From an uncultured Candidatus Entotheonella sp. (lineage in GTDB: Bacteria > Tectomicrobia > Entotheonellia > Entotheonellales > Entotheonellaceae): DNA of 64,000 bases. Position numbers and translations under genes: made by a program. Location: contig OY282375.1 in assembly GCA_958295825.1 (NCBI GenBank), positions 1,659,489 to 1,723,488 on the forward strand, read 5' to 3'. The notes under the pieces were generated by a model that saw only the letters and a program-made list of their open reading frames with translations, had not been told where the DNA came from and ran no database searches. This document shows positions 36,602 through 46,924 of the stretch, piece after piece (the first letter of the stretch is position 1; the number at the start of each line of letters is the position of its first letter).

Positions 36602-36833
36602 GAATGCAGCCCGCCCGCCAGTTGAAGGTGCCCACAAACCGCATTACCGCGATTTTGAACGGCCAGCGGTCTGTTACTGGCGATACGGCCCTGTGCTTGG
36701 CTCACTTCTTCGGCGCCATGCGGAATTCTGGCTCAACCTGCAAAAGCTCTGCGAACTGCGCTTGGCCGAGAAGAAAGTCGGCAACATGCTTAAGGCTCTG
36801 CCGACCCTTAAGGACATACGCAGTCACGTCTGA
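36601..36833 (+). pseudogene. HigA-family antitoxin C-terminal remnant
   Basis: MQPARQLKVPTNRITAILNG then QRSVTGDTALCLAHFFG is the helix-turn-helix of HigA antitoxins. One base later the next frame gives AEFWLNLQKLCELRLAEKKV and a stop at 36833. The usual N-terminus (PxHPGExLxEE) is missing and one frameshift is present. No HigB toxin is next to it. Confidence 0.6.
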
Positions 36834-36849
36834 AAAACCAGTTTATCTG

Positions 36850-39246
36850 ATGAGACATTCACCCACGCCGGAAAAGGCCATGACCATCCCGCCCGGACAG
36901 AATTCAACGGTCTCCGACGCCGTGCTGTTCGGACACGACCCGACGCCGCGGCTGGTTGCGCTGCATCCGCTGCGGCAGGCAAACGGTGCCGATCAGGCCC
37001 TGATGCGGGTATATCAACGCCACGAGACGGACGGCGCGCTGGGCGCGGAAGACGTCCCCTATTACCCCTTCCTGTTCCTCACCGACCTGCAAGCGCTGCG
37101 CGGGTTTCCGCGTCAACGCTTTCGTTGCCAGACGCTGCAGGGCCGGCATGCCTATCGATACCTCGTCGTCTTCGACACCTGGTCGGCCTACCACGACGCC
37201 GTGCGGCACCTGCAAGCGCGGCCGGGCGCCAGAATCTACCGCATCGCCAACCCGACGCAGCAGTACCTGATGCAAAGCGGCAGGACGCTGTTCAAGGACA
37301 CGACGTTCGACGACCTGCACCGCATGCAGCTCGACATCGAAGTGGTGTCGAAGCCGGGGACGTTCCCGCACGCCCAACGGCCCGAGGATCGTATCGTCAT
37401 CATTGCGCTGAGCGACAACCGCGGCTGGCACGCGATCATCGACGCGCGGGAGCTGTCCGAGAAGGCGATGCTGAAGCAGTTGGTGCGAACGATTCGTGAG
37501 CGCGACCCGGACGTCATTGAAGGGCACAACATTTATGCCTTCGACCTGGCCTACATCACGGCCCGCTGCGCCCGGCACGGCGTTGCCTTCGCCGTGGGCC
37601 GCGACGGCTCGGCGCCGCGCACGTTCGGCGCCGTCATGCGGTTTGCCGAGCGGTCGGTCGATCTTCCCGCCATTGACATCGCCGGACGGCACGTCATCGA
37701 TACGTATCTGCAGGTGATGGCGTTCGACATGTTCAAGCGCGACCTGCCGGGTTACGGCCTGAAAGCCGCGGCGCGCTATTTCGGCCTGCAGGCGGACGAC
37801 CGGACCTACGTGAAGGGGGAGGAGATTTCGCAGGTCTGGCACAGCGAACCGGAACGGCTCATCGAATACGCCCGCCACGACGTGGTGGAGACCGAACGCC
37901 TGGCCCGCCTGCTCTCCGGCTCGGCGTTCTACCTCACCCGAATGGTGCCGATGCCCTACGAACAGGTCGCCCGCACCGGCCCTGCCGCCAAGATCGAGGC
38001 GCTCATGGTGCGCGCCTATCTGCGGCAGAAGCAATCCCTGCCGAGCGCCAGTGGCATGGGCAGCCACATGCGCGGCGGTTACGTAAACATCTTCGCTACT
38101 GGTGTCGTCGGCCCCATCGTCTACGCCGACGTGGAAAGCTTGTACCCCTCGATCATGCTGAACTACGACGTGCATCCCGAAACGGACGACCTGGGGCTCT
38201 TCCAGGTTCTGCTGCGCCGCCTCACCGATTTGCGCCTGGACGCCAAGCAGCGCATGCGGGCGGCCACCCGGCGCGAGCATGCCAGCGCCCTGGACGCGCA
38301 ACAGAGTTCCTATAAGATATTGATCAACAGTTTCTACGGGCAGCTCGGCTTCAGCGTCGCGCTGTTCAACGATTTCGCCGCCGCCGACCGCGTGGCGCGG
38401 ATCGGGCAGGAGATCATCCGGCGGGTCATTGACGCCATCCGCGCGGGTGGCGGCAGGGTGGTCGAGGTGGACACCGATGGCGTTCTGTTCGTGCCGCCGG
38501 CCAGCATCGAGGACGAAGAGGCCGAGCGGGCCTTTGTCGATGCCATCAATCGGCAGGTGCCGACCGGCATCCGTCTGGGCTACGACGGACGCTACCGCCG
38601 CATGCTGTCGTACAAGGCCAAGAACTACGCCTTGCTCGCGTATGACGGCCGGGTGCAGTGCAAAGGCTCGTCCCTGGTGTCGCGGGCCATGGAGCCCTTT
38701 GGCCGACGCTTTGTTCTGGAGGCCATTGGCTTGCTGCTGGCCGAGGACGTGCAGGGCCTGCACGATCTGTACGTGGCCACGCGGGCGCGACTCTTGCGGC
38801 ATGATTGGAGCGTGGAGGATTTTGCCCGCACCGAAACGCTGAAGGAGAACGAGGCGCAATACCTGGCCGACGTCGGGGCAAAACGCCGTTCGCGGGCAGC
38901 GGCCTACGAGTTGGCCATCGCCCGTGCCCGCGACACCGGGCAGGCGGTGCGCAAGGGCGAGCAGATCGCCTATTACGTGACCGGCAGCGGCGCCCACGTC
39001 ACCGCCTTCGACAACGCGCGTCTGGCGTCGGCCTGGGACGCGGCGCAACCCGACGAGAACACGGATTATTACCTGCGGCGTCTCGACGAGTGCGCCCGCA
39101 AGTTTGCCGTGTTCTTCCGTGCCGACGATTTCGCGCGCGTCTTTTCGCCAGACGATCTGTTCGGCTTCTCCCCGCACGGCAGGGAACTGCAAACCACTTG
39201 GCGGACGGCGGCCGCATCCCGGACGGAAGCTTCGCTCCCGGCGTAA
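36850..39246 (+). CDS. Family B DNA polymerase (Pol II-like) with 3'-5' exonuclease
   Basis: The ~798-aa length fits bacterial Pol II. Exonuclease motifs are LDIEVVSKPG (Exo I; usually DIET) and EGHNIYAFDL (Exo II). Polymerase motifs are YADVESLYPSIM (motif A), KILINSFYGQLG (motif B) and VEVDTDGVLF (motif C, with DTDG where most have DTDS). The motif A aspartate and both motif C aspartates are there. Start choice: ATG 36850 (MRHSPTPEK) or 36880 (MTIPPGQN); neither has a strong ribosome-binding site. Role: DNA synthesis in repair or restart. A sulfatase-like gene follows after 14 bases and is probably cotranscribed. Confidence 0.9.
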   Translation: MRHSPTPEKAMTIPPGQNSTVSDAVLFGHDPTPRLVALHPLRQANGADQALMRVYQRHETDGALGAEDVPYYPFLFLTDLQALRGFPRQRFRCQTLQGRHAYRYLVVFDTWSAYHDAVRHLQARPGARIYRIANPTQQYLMQSGRTLFKDTTFDDLHRMQLDIEVVSKPGTFPHAQRPEDRIVIIALSDNRGWHAIIDARELSEKAMLKQLVRTIRERDPDVIEGHNIYAFDLAYITARCARHGVAFAVGRDGSAPRTFGAVMRFAERSVDLPAIDIAGRHVIDTYLQVMAFDMFKRDLPGYGLKAAARYFGLQADDRTYVKGEEISQVWHSEPERLIEYARHDVVETERLARLLSGSAFYLTRMVPMPYEQVARTGPAAKIEALMVRAYLRQKQSLPSASGMGSHMRGGYVNIFATGVVGPIVYADVESLYPSIMLNYDVHPETDDLGLFQVLLRRLTDLRLDAKQRMRAATRREHASALDAQQSSYKILINSFYGQLGFSVALFNDFAAADRVARIGQEIIRRVIDAIRAGGGRVVEVDTDGVLFVPPASIEDEEAERAFVDAINRQVPTGIRLGYDGRYRRMLSYKAKNYALLAYDGRVQCKGSSLVSRAMEPFGRRFVLEAIGLLLAEDVQGLHDLYVATRARLLRHDWSVEDFARTETLKENEAQYLADVGAKRRSRAAAYELAIARARDTGQAVRKGEQIAYYVTGSGAHVTAFDNARLASAWDAAQPDENTDYYLRRLDECARKFAVFFRADDFARVFSPDDLFGFSPHGRELQTTWRTAAASRTEASLPA

Positions 39247-39260
39247 CGAGGAGACCACGC

Positions 39261-40643
39261 ATGGACACGCCGAAGAACATCGTGCTGCTGGTGGCCGACA
39301 GCCTGCGGTGGGACTCGGTGCACGCGGGGGGCGATCACCGCCTGCCGTACACGGCGCCGCGCGCGACCCGCTTTGACCAGGCGCGCTCGGGCGGCTGCTG
39401 GACCCTGCCCGCCACCGCCTCCATGTTCACCGGCCTCATGCCGCACGAGCACGGCGCCACCGGGCAAACGCGCAACCTCTACCAGCACGTGCCCCGCCTG
39501 CCTGAACGCCTGCGTACCCTCGGTTACCGCCCTCACATGGTGACGGCCAACGTGGTGACCACCGACATTTTCGGCCTTAGCCGCGGCTTCGAGACCGTCG
39601 ACCGCATCTGGCGCCTGGTGCCGGCGCGGCACAGGAGCCTGATCGGCCTGCTGGCGCTGATCGGCAAGCCGCGCCTGCGCCGCAAGCTGCTCTCCAAGGA
39701 CTTGTTGCTGGGTAGCCTCAGCGAGGACCTGCAAGCCGCCGAGGTGTGGCTGCAATCGACCATGAATGCGATTTTCGAGCGCGCCCGCGCGATCCTGCGG
39801 GCCAACGAGAAGCGTGGGGAGCGAACCTTCCTGTTCCTCAACCTCATGGAGTCGCACTTCCCGTATCACATCGGCGATCAGTTCCACACCTCGGCGGCGG
39901 GGTATTGGAACAAAGCGCGCGAGTTGTACAGCCTGTATCACTTGGTGAATCAGACGCGGCTGCTGGGCAAGAAGGACTACATCCGGCCGGACATGCTGGC
40001 GTTGTTGCGGCGGCGGCAGCGGCGGGCGTGGGAGCGCATGGCGCCGGGCCTGGACGCATTCATTCAGGAGATGCGGGAACAGCACGAGAGCTTGGTGGTG
40101 TTTGCTTCGGACCACGGGGACAACTTCGGCGAGCAGGGCTGGCAGTACCACTTCTCGAACGTCAACGACGCCGGGAATCGCGTGCCGCTGTTCTGGCTAT
40201 CGCCCAACGGCGGGGCGCCGCGCATCGAGCACCAGCCCGTATCGGCGCGGGATATCTTCGGCTCCTTACTGCGGGCCGCCGGCGACCGCGATCCGACGCT
40301 GGTGTCGCTGCCGGACGAGCCCTGGCGCTCGGTGCCGGTCATGCAGTCCTATTGGTACAACAACCGTGGCCGCACGCACACGCGGTTTCGCTACAACCAA
40401 TTTGCCTTCGTGGCGCGCGAGCAGCGCTACCTGTACCGGAGCGGCCACTGGTACAGCGCCCCCATCACGCGGCAGGACGAGCCGGAGCCGGAGTTTCAGG
40501 CCATGGATGACGGGGTCGATCCGCTGCACGAGGGAGTGGCCGACGCCGAGCGTCTGGCCCATTTGCGGAGGACCTTCACGGACTTCCGAACCTTCTCCGA
40601 CCGGGTAATGCGTAACGCCTCGGCCGGCAACGGCGTGCGGTAG
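39261..40643 (+). CDS. Sulfatase-like protein (alkaline phosphatase superfamily)
   Basis: The 460-aa protein has NIVLLVADSLRWDS (metal aspartate; ~6-19), CWTLPATASMFTGLMPHEHG around the nucleophile position, and VVFASDHGDNFGEQG (second metal site). The formylglycine motif (C/S)xPxR is absent; threonine in WTLPA may serve instead, as in related phospho-transferases and mutases. So the enzyme may act on phosphate or phosphonate esters rather than sulfate. No signal peptide is present. GAGGAG precedes the ATG. Confidence 0.8.
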   Translation: MDTPKNIVLLVADSLRWDSVHAGGDHRLPYTAPRATRFDQARSGGCWTLPATASMFTGLMPHEHGATGQTRNLYQHVPRLPERLRTLGYRPHMVTANVVTTDIFGLSRGFETVDRIWRLVPARHRSLIGLLALIGKPRLRRKLLSKDLLLGSLSEDLQAAEVWLQSTMNAIFERARAILRANEKRGERTFLFLNLMESHFPYHIGDQFHTSAAGYWNKARELYSLYHLVNQTRLLGKKDYIRPDMLALLRRRQRRAWERMAPGLDAFIQEMREQHESLVVFASDHGDNFGEQGWQYHFSNVNDAGNRVPLFWLSPNGGAPRIEHQPVSARDIFGSLLRAAGDRDPTLVSLPDEPWRSVPVMQSYWYNNRGRTHTRFRYNQFAFVAREQRYLYRSGHWYSAPITRQDEPEPEFQAMDDGVDPLHEGVADAERLAHLRRTFTDFRTFSDRVMRNASAGNGVR

Positions 40644-40660
40644 GGCCGGGCAGCCAGCAG

Positions 40661-41698
40661 TTACTTCGGCAGACCGGGCCAATCGACCATTGCTGTGGTG
40701 GACTGCACCCTGTGCATGCCGGCCGCTGCAAAGCGCTGGTACGCCGCGTCAGCGTCATCGGTGAAGTCGATCACGCCCGGCACCACCACCGGCGACGTGC
40801 AATCCTCAAGCAGATAGACCTTCCGGGCCAATGCCGGGTCCAGCGCCTCGATGTCGTCGAGCAAATCGGCGACGGTCCACGCCACGCAATGGCTCTTGGC
40901 CTGCCCGGCGATAATCAGCGCGTCGAACTCCAGCAGCTTGTTTACCAGGCGGTCGTTTTTTTGGGCGATGGGCTGCCCGCCCGAGGTGTCCAGAACCTCG
41001 GGCCGCAGCACGGAATAGTGCTCGGTGAGCGGGTTGCCGCCCTTGATCTCGAAACCCGTTTGGCTGTGGCGTGCGAGGTTGTGGAAGAACAGCGCCTCCT
41101 CCACCGCCGCGACCAAACAGTGGCCGATACCGCCCAGAATCGAGTGGTAGGGCCAGATCATCAGCGTGTATTTGCCCGCATCGCTCAGCTTGCGGCAGTA
41201 GTGCAGCAGGTGCCGCTGCAGGGCATCGACGTCGCCGCCCGTCACGCTGTCGGCGACCGCCGGGTTTACCTTCCAGACGCCGTTTTCGACGTCCGCGGCC
41301 GACACCGGCGTCATGGGTTGCGGATGTTCGCCGTCCGCGTTGATCAGGAACACCGGGTGGAAAATCTGCATGGCCGTGTGGGTGTCGAGGGTGGGATGGA
41401 TTTCGGTGATCGATCCGAGGTTGCGGTAGATGAAGGCGCACAAACGGGCATTGTCCTCGACGGCGCCGCGCCCCGAACGCCCGCCGACGAACAGCTCGAA
41501 ATCCGGCAGGCAGAAGGTGTTTTGCACGTCGATGGCCAGCAGGCAAATCCGTTTCTCGTCGGCACCCGCAGGCTCGATGCCGTGCTGCTCGGCCCAGGCC
41601 GACGCCTGCCTGGCACGTTCTCCGTACGGCACGCGCCAGACTTGGCCCACCGTATCGGGATCGAAATGTTCCGGGATGGGTAGCTCACGCCAGTTCAT
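40661..41698 (-). CDS. Isochorismatase-like cysteine hydrolase (nicotinamidase-related)
   Basis: The 345-aa protein has the catalytic aspartate in [14 protein letters not shown] (~54-67) and the nucleophilic cysteine in [12 protein letters not shown] (~270). It is longer than simple nicotinamidases (about 200 aa) because of an N-terminal ~45 residues and an insertion before the cysteine strand. The substrate, likely an amide, is unknown. It ends 17 bases from the end of the sulfatase-like gene, transcribed toward it. Confidence 0.82.
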   Translation of the reverse strand: MNWRELPIPEHFDPDTVGQVWRVPYGERARQASAWAEQHGIEPAGADEKRICLLAIDVQNTFCLPDFELFVGGRSGRGAVEDNARLCAFIYRNLGSITEIHPTLDTHTAMQIFHPVFLINADGEHPQPMTPVSAADVENGVWKVNPAVADSVTGGDVDALQRHLLHYCRKLSDAGKYTLMIWPYHSILGGIGHCLVAAVEEALFFHNLARHSQTGFEIKGGNPLTEHYSVLRPEVLDTSGGQPIAQKNDRLVNKLLEFDALIIAGQAKSHCVAWTVADLLDDIEALDPALARKVYLLEDCTSPVVVPGVIDFTDDADAAYQRFAAAGMHRVQSTTAMVDWPGLPK

Positions 41699-42041
41699 GG
41701 TTGTGCCCCTCAGGGTAAGCGCATATGGCGGCCGCGCGGCTCACTGACCAAGGCGAAGCGATCCACCAATCGAAACGATGCGACTTTTTCCATGCCCAGT
41801 TCTTCTCCAGATTGAGTGTCCTGACATGCGATGACGCTGTATAACCTGAATCAGAACGCAGAGCAATCCTTCGCTTACCTTGGCCAGCCTGGCCGCCGCC
41901 TTGACATCAAAACACCGATAGCTTAATAGGTTGGCCTCACAACGTACGCGAGCACCGTGGCCTAAGCGGTGTCGTAACCCATAGATTGCAACCGGCTGGC
42001 AGAAGGAAGGCCCCTGTCGTCGAGCCGGGAGGTAAGGAGCG
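41699..42041. other. Intergenic region between divergent genes, no gene recognised
   Basis: This 343-bp gap must contain the promoters of the cysteine hydrolase (minus) and the first binding-protein gene (plus). A ribosome-binding-like GGAGGTAAGGAGCG precedes 42042. I see no clear promoter boxes or RNA gene. Confidence 0.5.
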
Positions 42042-43658
42042 ATGAGAGACGTACCCGAAACAAGTGCACCAGGGACCGAGTTGAGTCGGCGGGAATTCGT
42101 GGCCGGCACCGGCGGCGCGGTGGTTGGAATATCGGCTCTGGGGCTGCCCGTCGCCAGCGCCGAAGCGGCTACGCCGCAGCATGGGGGCTCGATCAAGATC
42201 GGCTTGCGGAGTGACGTCAGCCGTCTCGACCCGCATCCCCTCTTTCCTCCTTACCCCACGTCCAACGCGGTGGCGCTGCTCTACAACGGCATCACCGAGG
42301 TGGACGCCGATGCCAACATCGTGCCCGCCTTGGCGCGTGCCTGGGAGGTCTCCGAGGACGGCCTGACGTGGACTTGGCACCTCCGCAAGGACGTGACTTT
42401 TCACAACGGCCGCCCAATGACCGGCGCCGACATCAAGGCCAACATCGAGCGGGTGCTCAACCCCAGGACCGGGGCGATCATTCGTGGCGAACTGGACATC
42501 ATCGACCGACTGGACATGCTCGACGACTACACCCTGCGCATGACCCTGAAGTACAAGTACTATCCTCTCCCCTCCGTTCTATCCAACCGCTGGCTGCCCA
42601 TTCTCGACCCGGAAACCTTCGATACAGCCAAGAAACATCCTATCGGCACCGGGCCGTTCAAGCTCGTCTCCTGGAAACGCCTGCACACCACCGAGATGGT
42701 CCGGCACGAGGGGTACTGGGAAAAGGACGCCGACGGCAATGCTTTGCCCTACCTCGACGAGCTTATCGGCAAGCCCTTGGCCGACGACACAGTACGACTC
42801 ACGGCCCTACGCACCGGTGAGGTAGACGTGGTCGACGCGGTCAGCTACCGCGACTTGTCCCGCTTCATGCAGGAGTGGACGGATCAGTTCGACACCTATC
42901 TGATCAAAGCCATCGGCACCACTTGGTATTGCTTCAACACCCAGAATCCGCCCTTCGACGACGTGCGGGTGCGCCGCGCCGCCGCCCTGGCACTGGACAA
43001 GCAGGCCATCCTGGACAAGACCCTCTTCGGGCACGGCGAGATCATGAACCAATACTACCCGCAAACCTCACCGTGGCATCTGCCGGGCACGGCGTCGCGG
43101 GAGCAGGACGTCGAGGAGGCCAAGCGCCTGCTCGAAGAGGCGGGCATCAAGCCGGGCACGCATCTCACCATGGTCACCTACGCGCGCTACAACTACGTCA
43201 AGGAATCCAGCCAGATTTTCCAGCAGGACCTGCGCAAGCTCGGCTTTTCCGTAGACCTGAAAGTCCTCGATGCTGGCCCTCTGCGTACAGCCCTGTCCAG
43301 CCGCAGATTCCACATCTCCGGCCTGGGCACCGAGCACCGCATGGACCCGCACGAGTACTATTTCAGGGAATTGAGTTCCAAAAGCCCGATCCAGAAACGG
43401 TTCTACAGCGGCTGGGTGAACCCGGATTATGACAAGCTGATCTACGAAGCCCGGCGCACCGCGGACCATGGCGCGCGCATGCAACTCTACGCCGAGGCCG
43501 AAAAGCTCATCCGGGCAGATGTGCCCACCGTGCGCGTGATCAGCGCCCACACCCTGTCTGCCTGGCGGAACGGACTGCAAGGCTACAGCCCGAATGTCGC
43601 CGGCAACATGACTTACAACCACGGCGGGCTGCGCACCGCTTGGCTCAAAAGCGGTTAG
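42042..43658 (+). CDS. ABC transporter substrate-binding protein, peptide/nickel type (family 5), Tat-exported, copy 1
   Basis: The 538-aa protein has a Tat signal (SRREFVAGTGGAVVGISALG, cleavage near AEA). The family 5 layout follows: SIKIGLRSDVSRLDPH, ALLYNGITEVD, SEDGLTWTWHLRKDVTFHNG, GTGPFKLVSWK, and the C-terminal YNHGGLRTAWLK. Such proteins bind oligopeptides, opines or glycosides in the periplasm and deliver them to an ABC permease. No DppBC-like permease lies in the window. The start follows GGAGGTAAGGAG. A close paralogue follows 105 bases downstream. Confidence 0.88.
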   Translation: MRDVPETSAPGTELSRREFVAGTGGAVVGISALGLPVASAEAATPQHGGSIKIGLRSDVSRLDPHPLFPPYPTSNAVALLYNGITEVDADANIVPALARAWEVSEDGLTWTWHLRKDVTFHNGRPMTGADIKANIERVLNPRTGAIIRGELDIIDRLDMLDDYTLRMTLKYKYYPLPSVLSNRWLPILDPETFDTAKKHPIGTGPFKLVSWKRLHTTEMVRHEGYWEKDADGNALPYLDELIGKPLADDTVRLTALRTGEVDVVDAVSYRDLSRFMQEWTDQFDTYLIKAIGTTWYCFNTQNPPFDDVRVRRAAALALDKQAILDKTLFGHGEIMNQYYPQTSPWHLPGTASREQDVEEAKRLLEEAGIKPGTHLTMVTYARYNYVKESSQIFQQDLRKLGFSVDLKVLDAGPLRTALSSRRFHISGLGTEHRMDPHEYYFRELSSKSPIQKRFYSGWVNPDYDKLIYEARRTADHGARMQLYAEAEKLIRADVPTVRVISAHTLSAWRNGLQGYSPNVAGNMTYNHGGLRTAWLKSG

Positions 43659-43763
43659 GCCACCAGGCCATCCTTGCCCACGTTTTTTCCACTGAACACG
43701 CGGGCCGGAACAGCGTCGCCGCTGCCATCCTGCACCCCAATGTGGCCGTAGAGGAGGATTCCG

Positions 43764-45383
43764 ATGAAAGACCTGTCCGAGCTACACGTACCAGGAACCG
43801 AGTTGAGCCGGCGGGAGTTCGTGGCCGGCGCCGGTGGCACCGTGGTTGGGATGTCAGCCTTGGGATTGCCTGTCGGCAACGCCGAGGCAGCCACGCCGAA
43901 TTATGGGGGTTCGATCAAGATCGGCTTGCGGAGCGACATCAGCCGCCTCGACCCGCACCCCCTCTTTCCGCCGTATCCCACGTCCAACGCCATGGCGCTG
44001 CTGTATAACGGCCTGACCGAGGCGGATGCGAACACCAACATCGTGCCCGCCCTGGCGCACGCCTGGGAAACCTCCAAGGACGGCCTGGCGTGGACTTGGC
44101 ACATCCGCAAGGACGTCACCTTTCACAACGGTCGCCCGATGACGGGCGCCGACGTCAAGGCCAACATCGAACGGGTGCTCACCCCCAAGGTCGGCTCCGT
44201 CATTCGCGGCGAGCTGGAAATCATCGATCATATGAACATGCTCGATGACTACACGCTGCGCATGACCCTGAAGGACAAGTACTATCCCCTCCCGGCGATG
44301 CTGACCAACCGCTGGCTACCCATTCTCGACCCGCAGACCTTCGACACCGCCAAGAAACATCCCATCGCCACCGGGCCGTTCAAGTACGTCTCCTGGAAAC
44401 GCCTGCACACCACCGTCATGGCCCGTCACGAGGGGTACTGGGAAAGAGACGCCGACGGCAATGCCCTGCCTTACCTCGACGAGATCATCGGCAAGCCCCT
44501 GGCCGACGACACCGTGCGCCTCACCGCCCTGCGCACCGGCGACGTGGACATGATCGACGCCGTCAGCTACCGCGACCAGACTCGCTTCATGCAGGAGTGG
44601 ACCGACCAGTTCGACACCTATCTGATCAAGGCCCTCGGCACCATCTGGTACTACTTCAACGCCGAAAAGCCGCCCTTCAACGACGTGCGGGTACGCCAGG
44701 CTGCCGCCTTGGCGCTGGACAAACGCGCCATCCTGAACAAGACCCTCTTCGGGCACGGCGAAATCATGCACCAGTACTACCCGCAAGCCTCCCCGTGGCG
44801 TCTGTCGGGCACGTCGCCGTGGGAGCACGACGTCGACAAGGCCAGGCAGTTGCTCAAGGAGGCGGGCGTCAAGCCGGGCACCAGGCTCACCCTGGTCACC
44901 TTCGCGCGCTACAACTACATCAAGGAGGGCGCCCAGATTTTCCAGCAGAACCTGCGTCAGCTTGGCTTGTTCGTGGACCTGAAAATCCTCGACGCCGGTC
45001 CCCTGCGCGTCGCTCTGAAGAGCCGCGAGTTCGACCTCTTCGGCCTGGGCAGCGAGCACCGCATGGACCCGCACGAGTATTACTTCAAGGAACTGAGCTC
45101 CAAGAGCCCGGTGCACAACCAGTTCTACAGTGGCTGGGTGAACCCGGACTACGACGCGTTGATCGACGAGGCGCGGCGCACCGCGGACCGCGAGACCCGC
45201 AAGCAGTTCTACGCCGAAGCCGAAGGCCTCATCCAGGCGGAAGTCCCCAAGGTTCGCTCGATCACCGCCCACAACCTGTCCGCCTGGCAAAACGGCCTGC
45301 AGGGTTACCGCCCGAACGTCGCCGGCAACATCACGTACAATCACGGCGGCTTCCGCACCGCGTGGCTGAAGAACAGCGGCTAG
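43764..45383 (+). CDS. ABC transporter substrate-binding protein, peptide/nickel type (family 5), Tat-exported, copy 2
   Basis: The 539-aa paralogue of the preceding gene has the same Tat signal (SRREFVAGAGGTVVGMSALG) and nearly the same sequence throughout (for example HPLFPPYPTSNAMALLYNGL). Divergence is spread over the gene, for instance DLFGLGSEHR versus HISGLGTEHR, so the duplication is not very recent. AGGAGG precedes the ATG. Different ligand specificity is likely but not visible. Confidence 0.88.
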   Translation: MKDLSELHVPGTELSRREFVAGAGGTVVGMSALGLPVGNAEAATPNYGGSIKIGLRSDISRLDPHPLFPPYPTSNAMALLYNGLTEADANTNIVPALAHAWETSKDGLAWTWHIRKDVTFHNGRPMTGADVKANIERVLTPKVGSVIRGELEIIDHMNMLDDYTLRMTLKDKYYPLPAMLTNRWLPILDPQTFDTAKKHPIATGPFKYVSWKRLHTTVMARHEGYWERDADGNALPYLDEIIGKPLADDTVRLTALRTGDVDMIDAVSYRDQTRFMQEWTDQFDTYLIKALGTIWYYFNAEKPPFNDVRVRQAAALALDKRAILNKTLFGHGEIMHQYYPQASPWRLSGTSPWEHDVDKARQLLKEAGVKPGTRLTLVTFARYNYIKEGAQIFQQNLRQLGLFVDLKILDAGPLRVALKSREFDLFGLGSEHRMDPHEYYFKELSSKSPVHNQFYSGWVNPDYDALIDEARRTADRETRKQFYAEAEGLIQAEVPKVRSITAHNLSAWQNGLQGYRPNVAGNITYNHGGFRTAWLKNSG

Positions 45384-45431
45384 GAGCGGGCAAGGGTTTT
45401 TCTGGCTTCCGTTCAGGAGAAGGGCTTCAAC

Positions 45432-45743
45432 ATGGGCGGGTTGACCACCGCTGAAACCATCGCCGTGTGGCAAGTCGCGGCGACGGCGGGCATCGGCCTG
45501 CTGCAATGTGCCCTGATATGGGTGGGCCTGGGGCAAATGCGGATAGCAAGCGCGGCACGCGACCGGCAATTGGACAACCAGGAGGTGGCCGCGGCGGCCC
45601 GGCATACGGAGAATATGCGGGCGCTGAGCGCCGGCATGCACGTAATCATCGAGCGCACTGGCGGAAGGGGGGACGACATGAGCCAGCGCGCCGCCTTGGG
45701 TACGGCGGACCGCCTGACGCTGGTGCGTACCCGAACAGCGTGA
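45432..45743 (+). CDS. Small protein with one N-terminal membrane helix, unknown function
   Basis: The 103-aa protein has the helix VWQVAATAGIGLLQCALIWV followed by a charged helical part (QMRIASAARDRQLDNQEVAA). GGAGAAGG precedes the ATG. It sits between the second binding protein and the permease gene in the same orientation, and may be a small accessory of the transporter or unrelated. No family is recognised. Confidence 0.5.
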   Translation: MGGLTTAETIAVWQVAATAGIGLLQCALIWVGLGQMRIASAARDRQLDNQEVAAAARHTENMRALSAGMHVIIERTGGRGDDMSQRAALGTADRLTLVRTRTA

Positions 45744-45757
45744 GGAGCGCCACACGC

Positions 45758-46924
45758 ATGCCAACCCGCGTCTTGCGGCTTCCCGAGGCCATCGGCCGGC
45801 GTTTGCGGCGCCGGGAGGCGAGAGAGCACCTTATCGGGTACCTGTTCACGGCGCCCGCGGTGGCGGTTATCGCCCTGTTCGGCCTGTTTCCGCTGGGCTA
45901 CGCTTTCTATATGAGCTTTTACGCTTGGCGGGTGCGGCAGGGGCCTTTCCGGGGGCTGCGCAACTACGGCAAGGCGCTGGGCGAGCCGCAAGGCATCCTC
46001 ATCTTTGCCGGCGCCGTTGCCCTGCTGATGCTGGCCGTGTGGGTGTGGAGGCGGGCGCGCCGGGCAGGCGCCGGGCGCCGGTTGCCCGGCTTGCTGGCCG
46101 CCGCGGCGTTGTTGGTGGCGGCCGGTGCGGCAGCGGTTACGGGTTGGGGCCGCATGCTGGAAACGGGCGACGTGAAATTCCTCAACGCCCTGCCCGTCAC
46201 GATCTACTACGCCCTTGGCAGCATCCCTTTACAGCTCGCCATAGCTCTGGCGCTGGCCTGCGTGCTGTTCCAGCACCTGCGCGGCAGCGCCTTCTTCCGC
46301 ATGGTCTTTTTCTTGCCGTACGTCATGCCGACCGTCGCCACCGCCACCGTCTTCCGCAGCATTTTCAGCTCGCGCGACACGTCGATGGCCAACCAGTTTC
46401 TGGCGCTGCTCGGCCTCGAACCCCAGCAGTGGCTGGCCGAATCCCGGCCAATCCTCGAAATCCTCTTCGGCTGGCAACTTCCCGACTACTGGGGCGGCCC
46501 CAGCCTGGCCCTGGTATCCATCATCCTCTTCGGCGTCTGGACTTTCGTGGGCTACAACGTCGTCATCTTCCTCGCCGGCCTCGGCTCCATCTCGGGCGCG
46601 TTGTACGAAGCCGCCGAGCTCGACGGCGCCAACCGCTGGGACGTGTTCCGCCACATCACCTTTCCGCTGCTCTCACCGGTCACCTTCTACTTGGCGCTCA
46701 TCGACTTCATCGGCGCTCTCAAAGCCTTCAATCACATCTTCGTGATGCGCTCGCCGCTGGCGCAGGGCACGGTCAACACCGCCAGCATGGTTATTTTCGA
46801 CACGTTTTACCTGGCCAACCAGTACGGCTACGCGGCGGCGCAGGTCGTCCTGCTGTTCCTGATGATCCTGGGCGTCACGTACGCGCAGAACCGCGTTTTC
46901 GGAAGGAGCGTAATCTATGATTGA
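45758..46924 (+). CDS. Carbohydrate ABC transporter permease (MalF-like)
   Basis: The 388-aa protein has an N-terminal helix (YLFTAPAVAVIALFGLFPLG), a periplasmic segment with two additional hydrophobic stretches (ILIFAGAVALLMLAVWVW and GLLAAAALLVAAGAAAV), which make it longer than usual, and then a canonical permease core with the EAA loop EAAELDGANRWDVFRHITFP. The C-terminus overlaps the next permease gene by eight bases. It pairs with the MalG-like protein encoded downstream. Confidence 0.88.
   Translation: MPTRVLRLPEAIGRRLRRREAREHLIGYLFTAPAVAVIALFGLFPLGYAFYMSFYAWRVRQGPFRGLRNYGKALGEPQGILIFAGAVALLMLAVWVWRRARRAGAGRRLPGLLAAAALLVAAGAAAVTGWGRMLETGDVKFLNALPVTIYYALGSIPLQLAIALALACVLFQHLRGSAFFRMVFFLPYVMPTVATATVFRSIFSSRDTSMANQFLALLGLEPQQWLAESRPILEILFGWQLPDYWGGPSLALVSIILFGVWTFVGYNVVIFLAGLGSISGALYEAAELDGANRWDVFRHITFPLLSPVTFYLALIDFIGALKAFNHIFVMRSPLAQGTVNTASMVIFDTFYLANQYGYAAAQVVLLFLMILGVTYAQNRVFGRSVIYD

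Noticed and set aside
36904..39258. Long minus-strand frame opposite the family B polymerase
   Set aside because: Shadow of the polymerase gene. It lacks any motif and has no ribosome-binding site.
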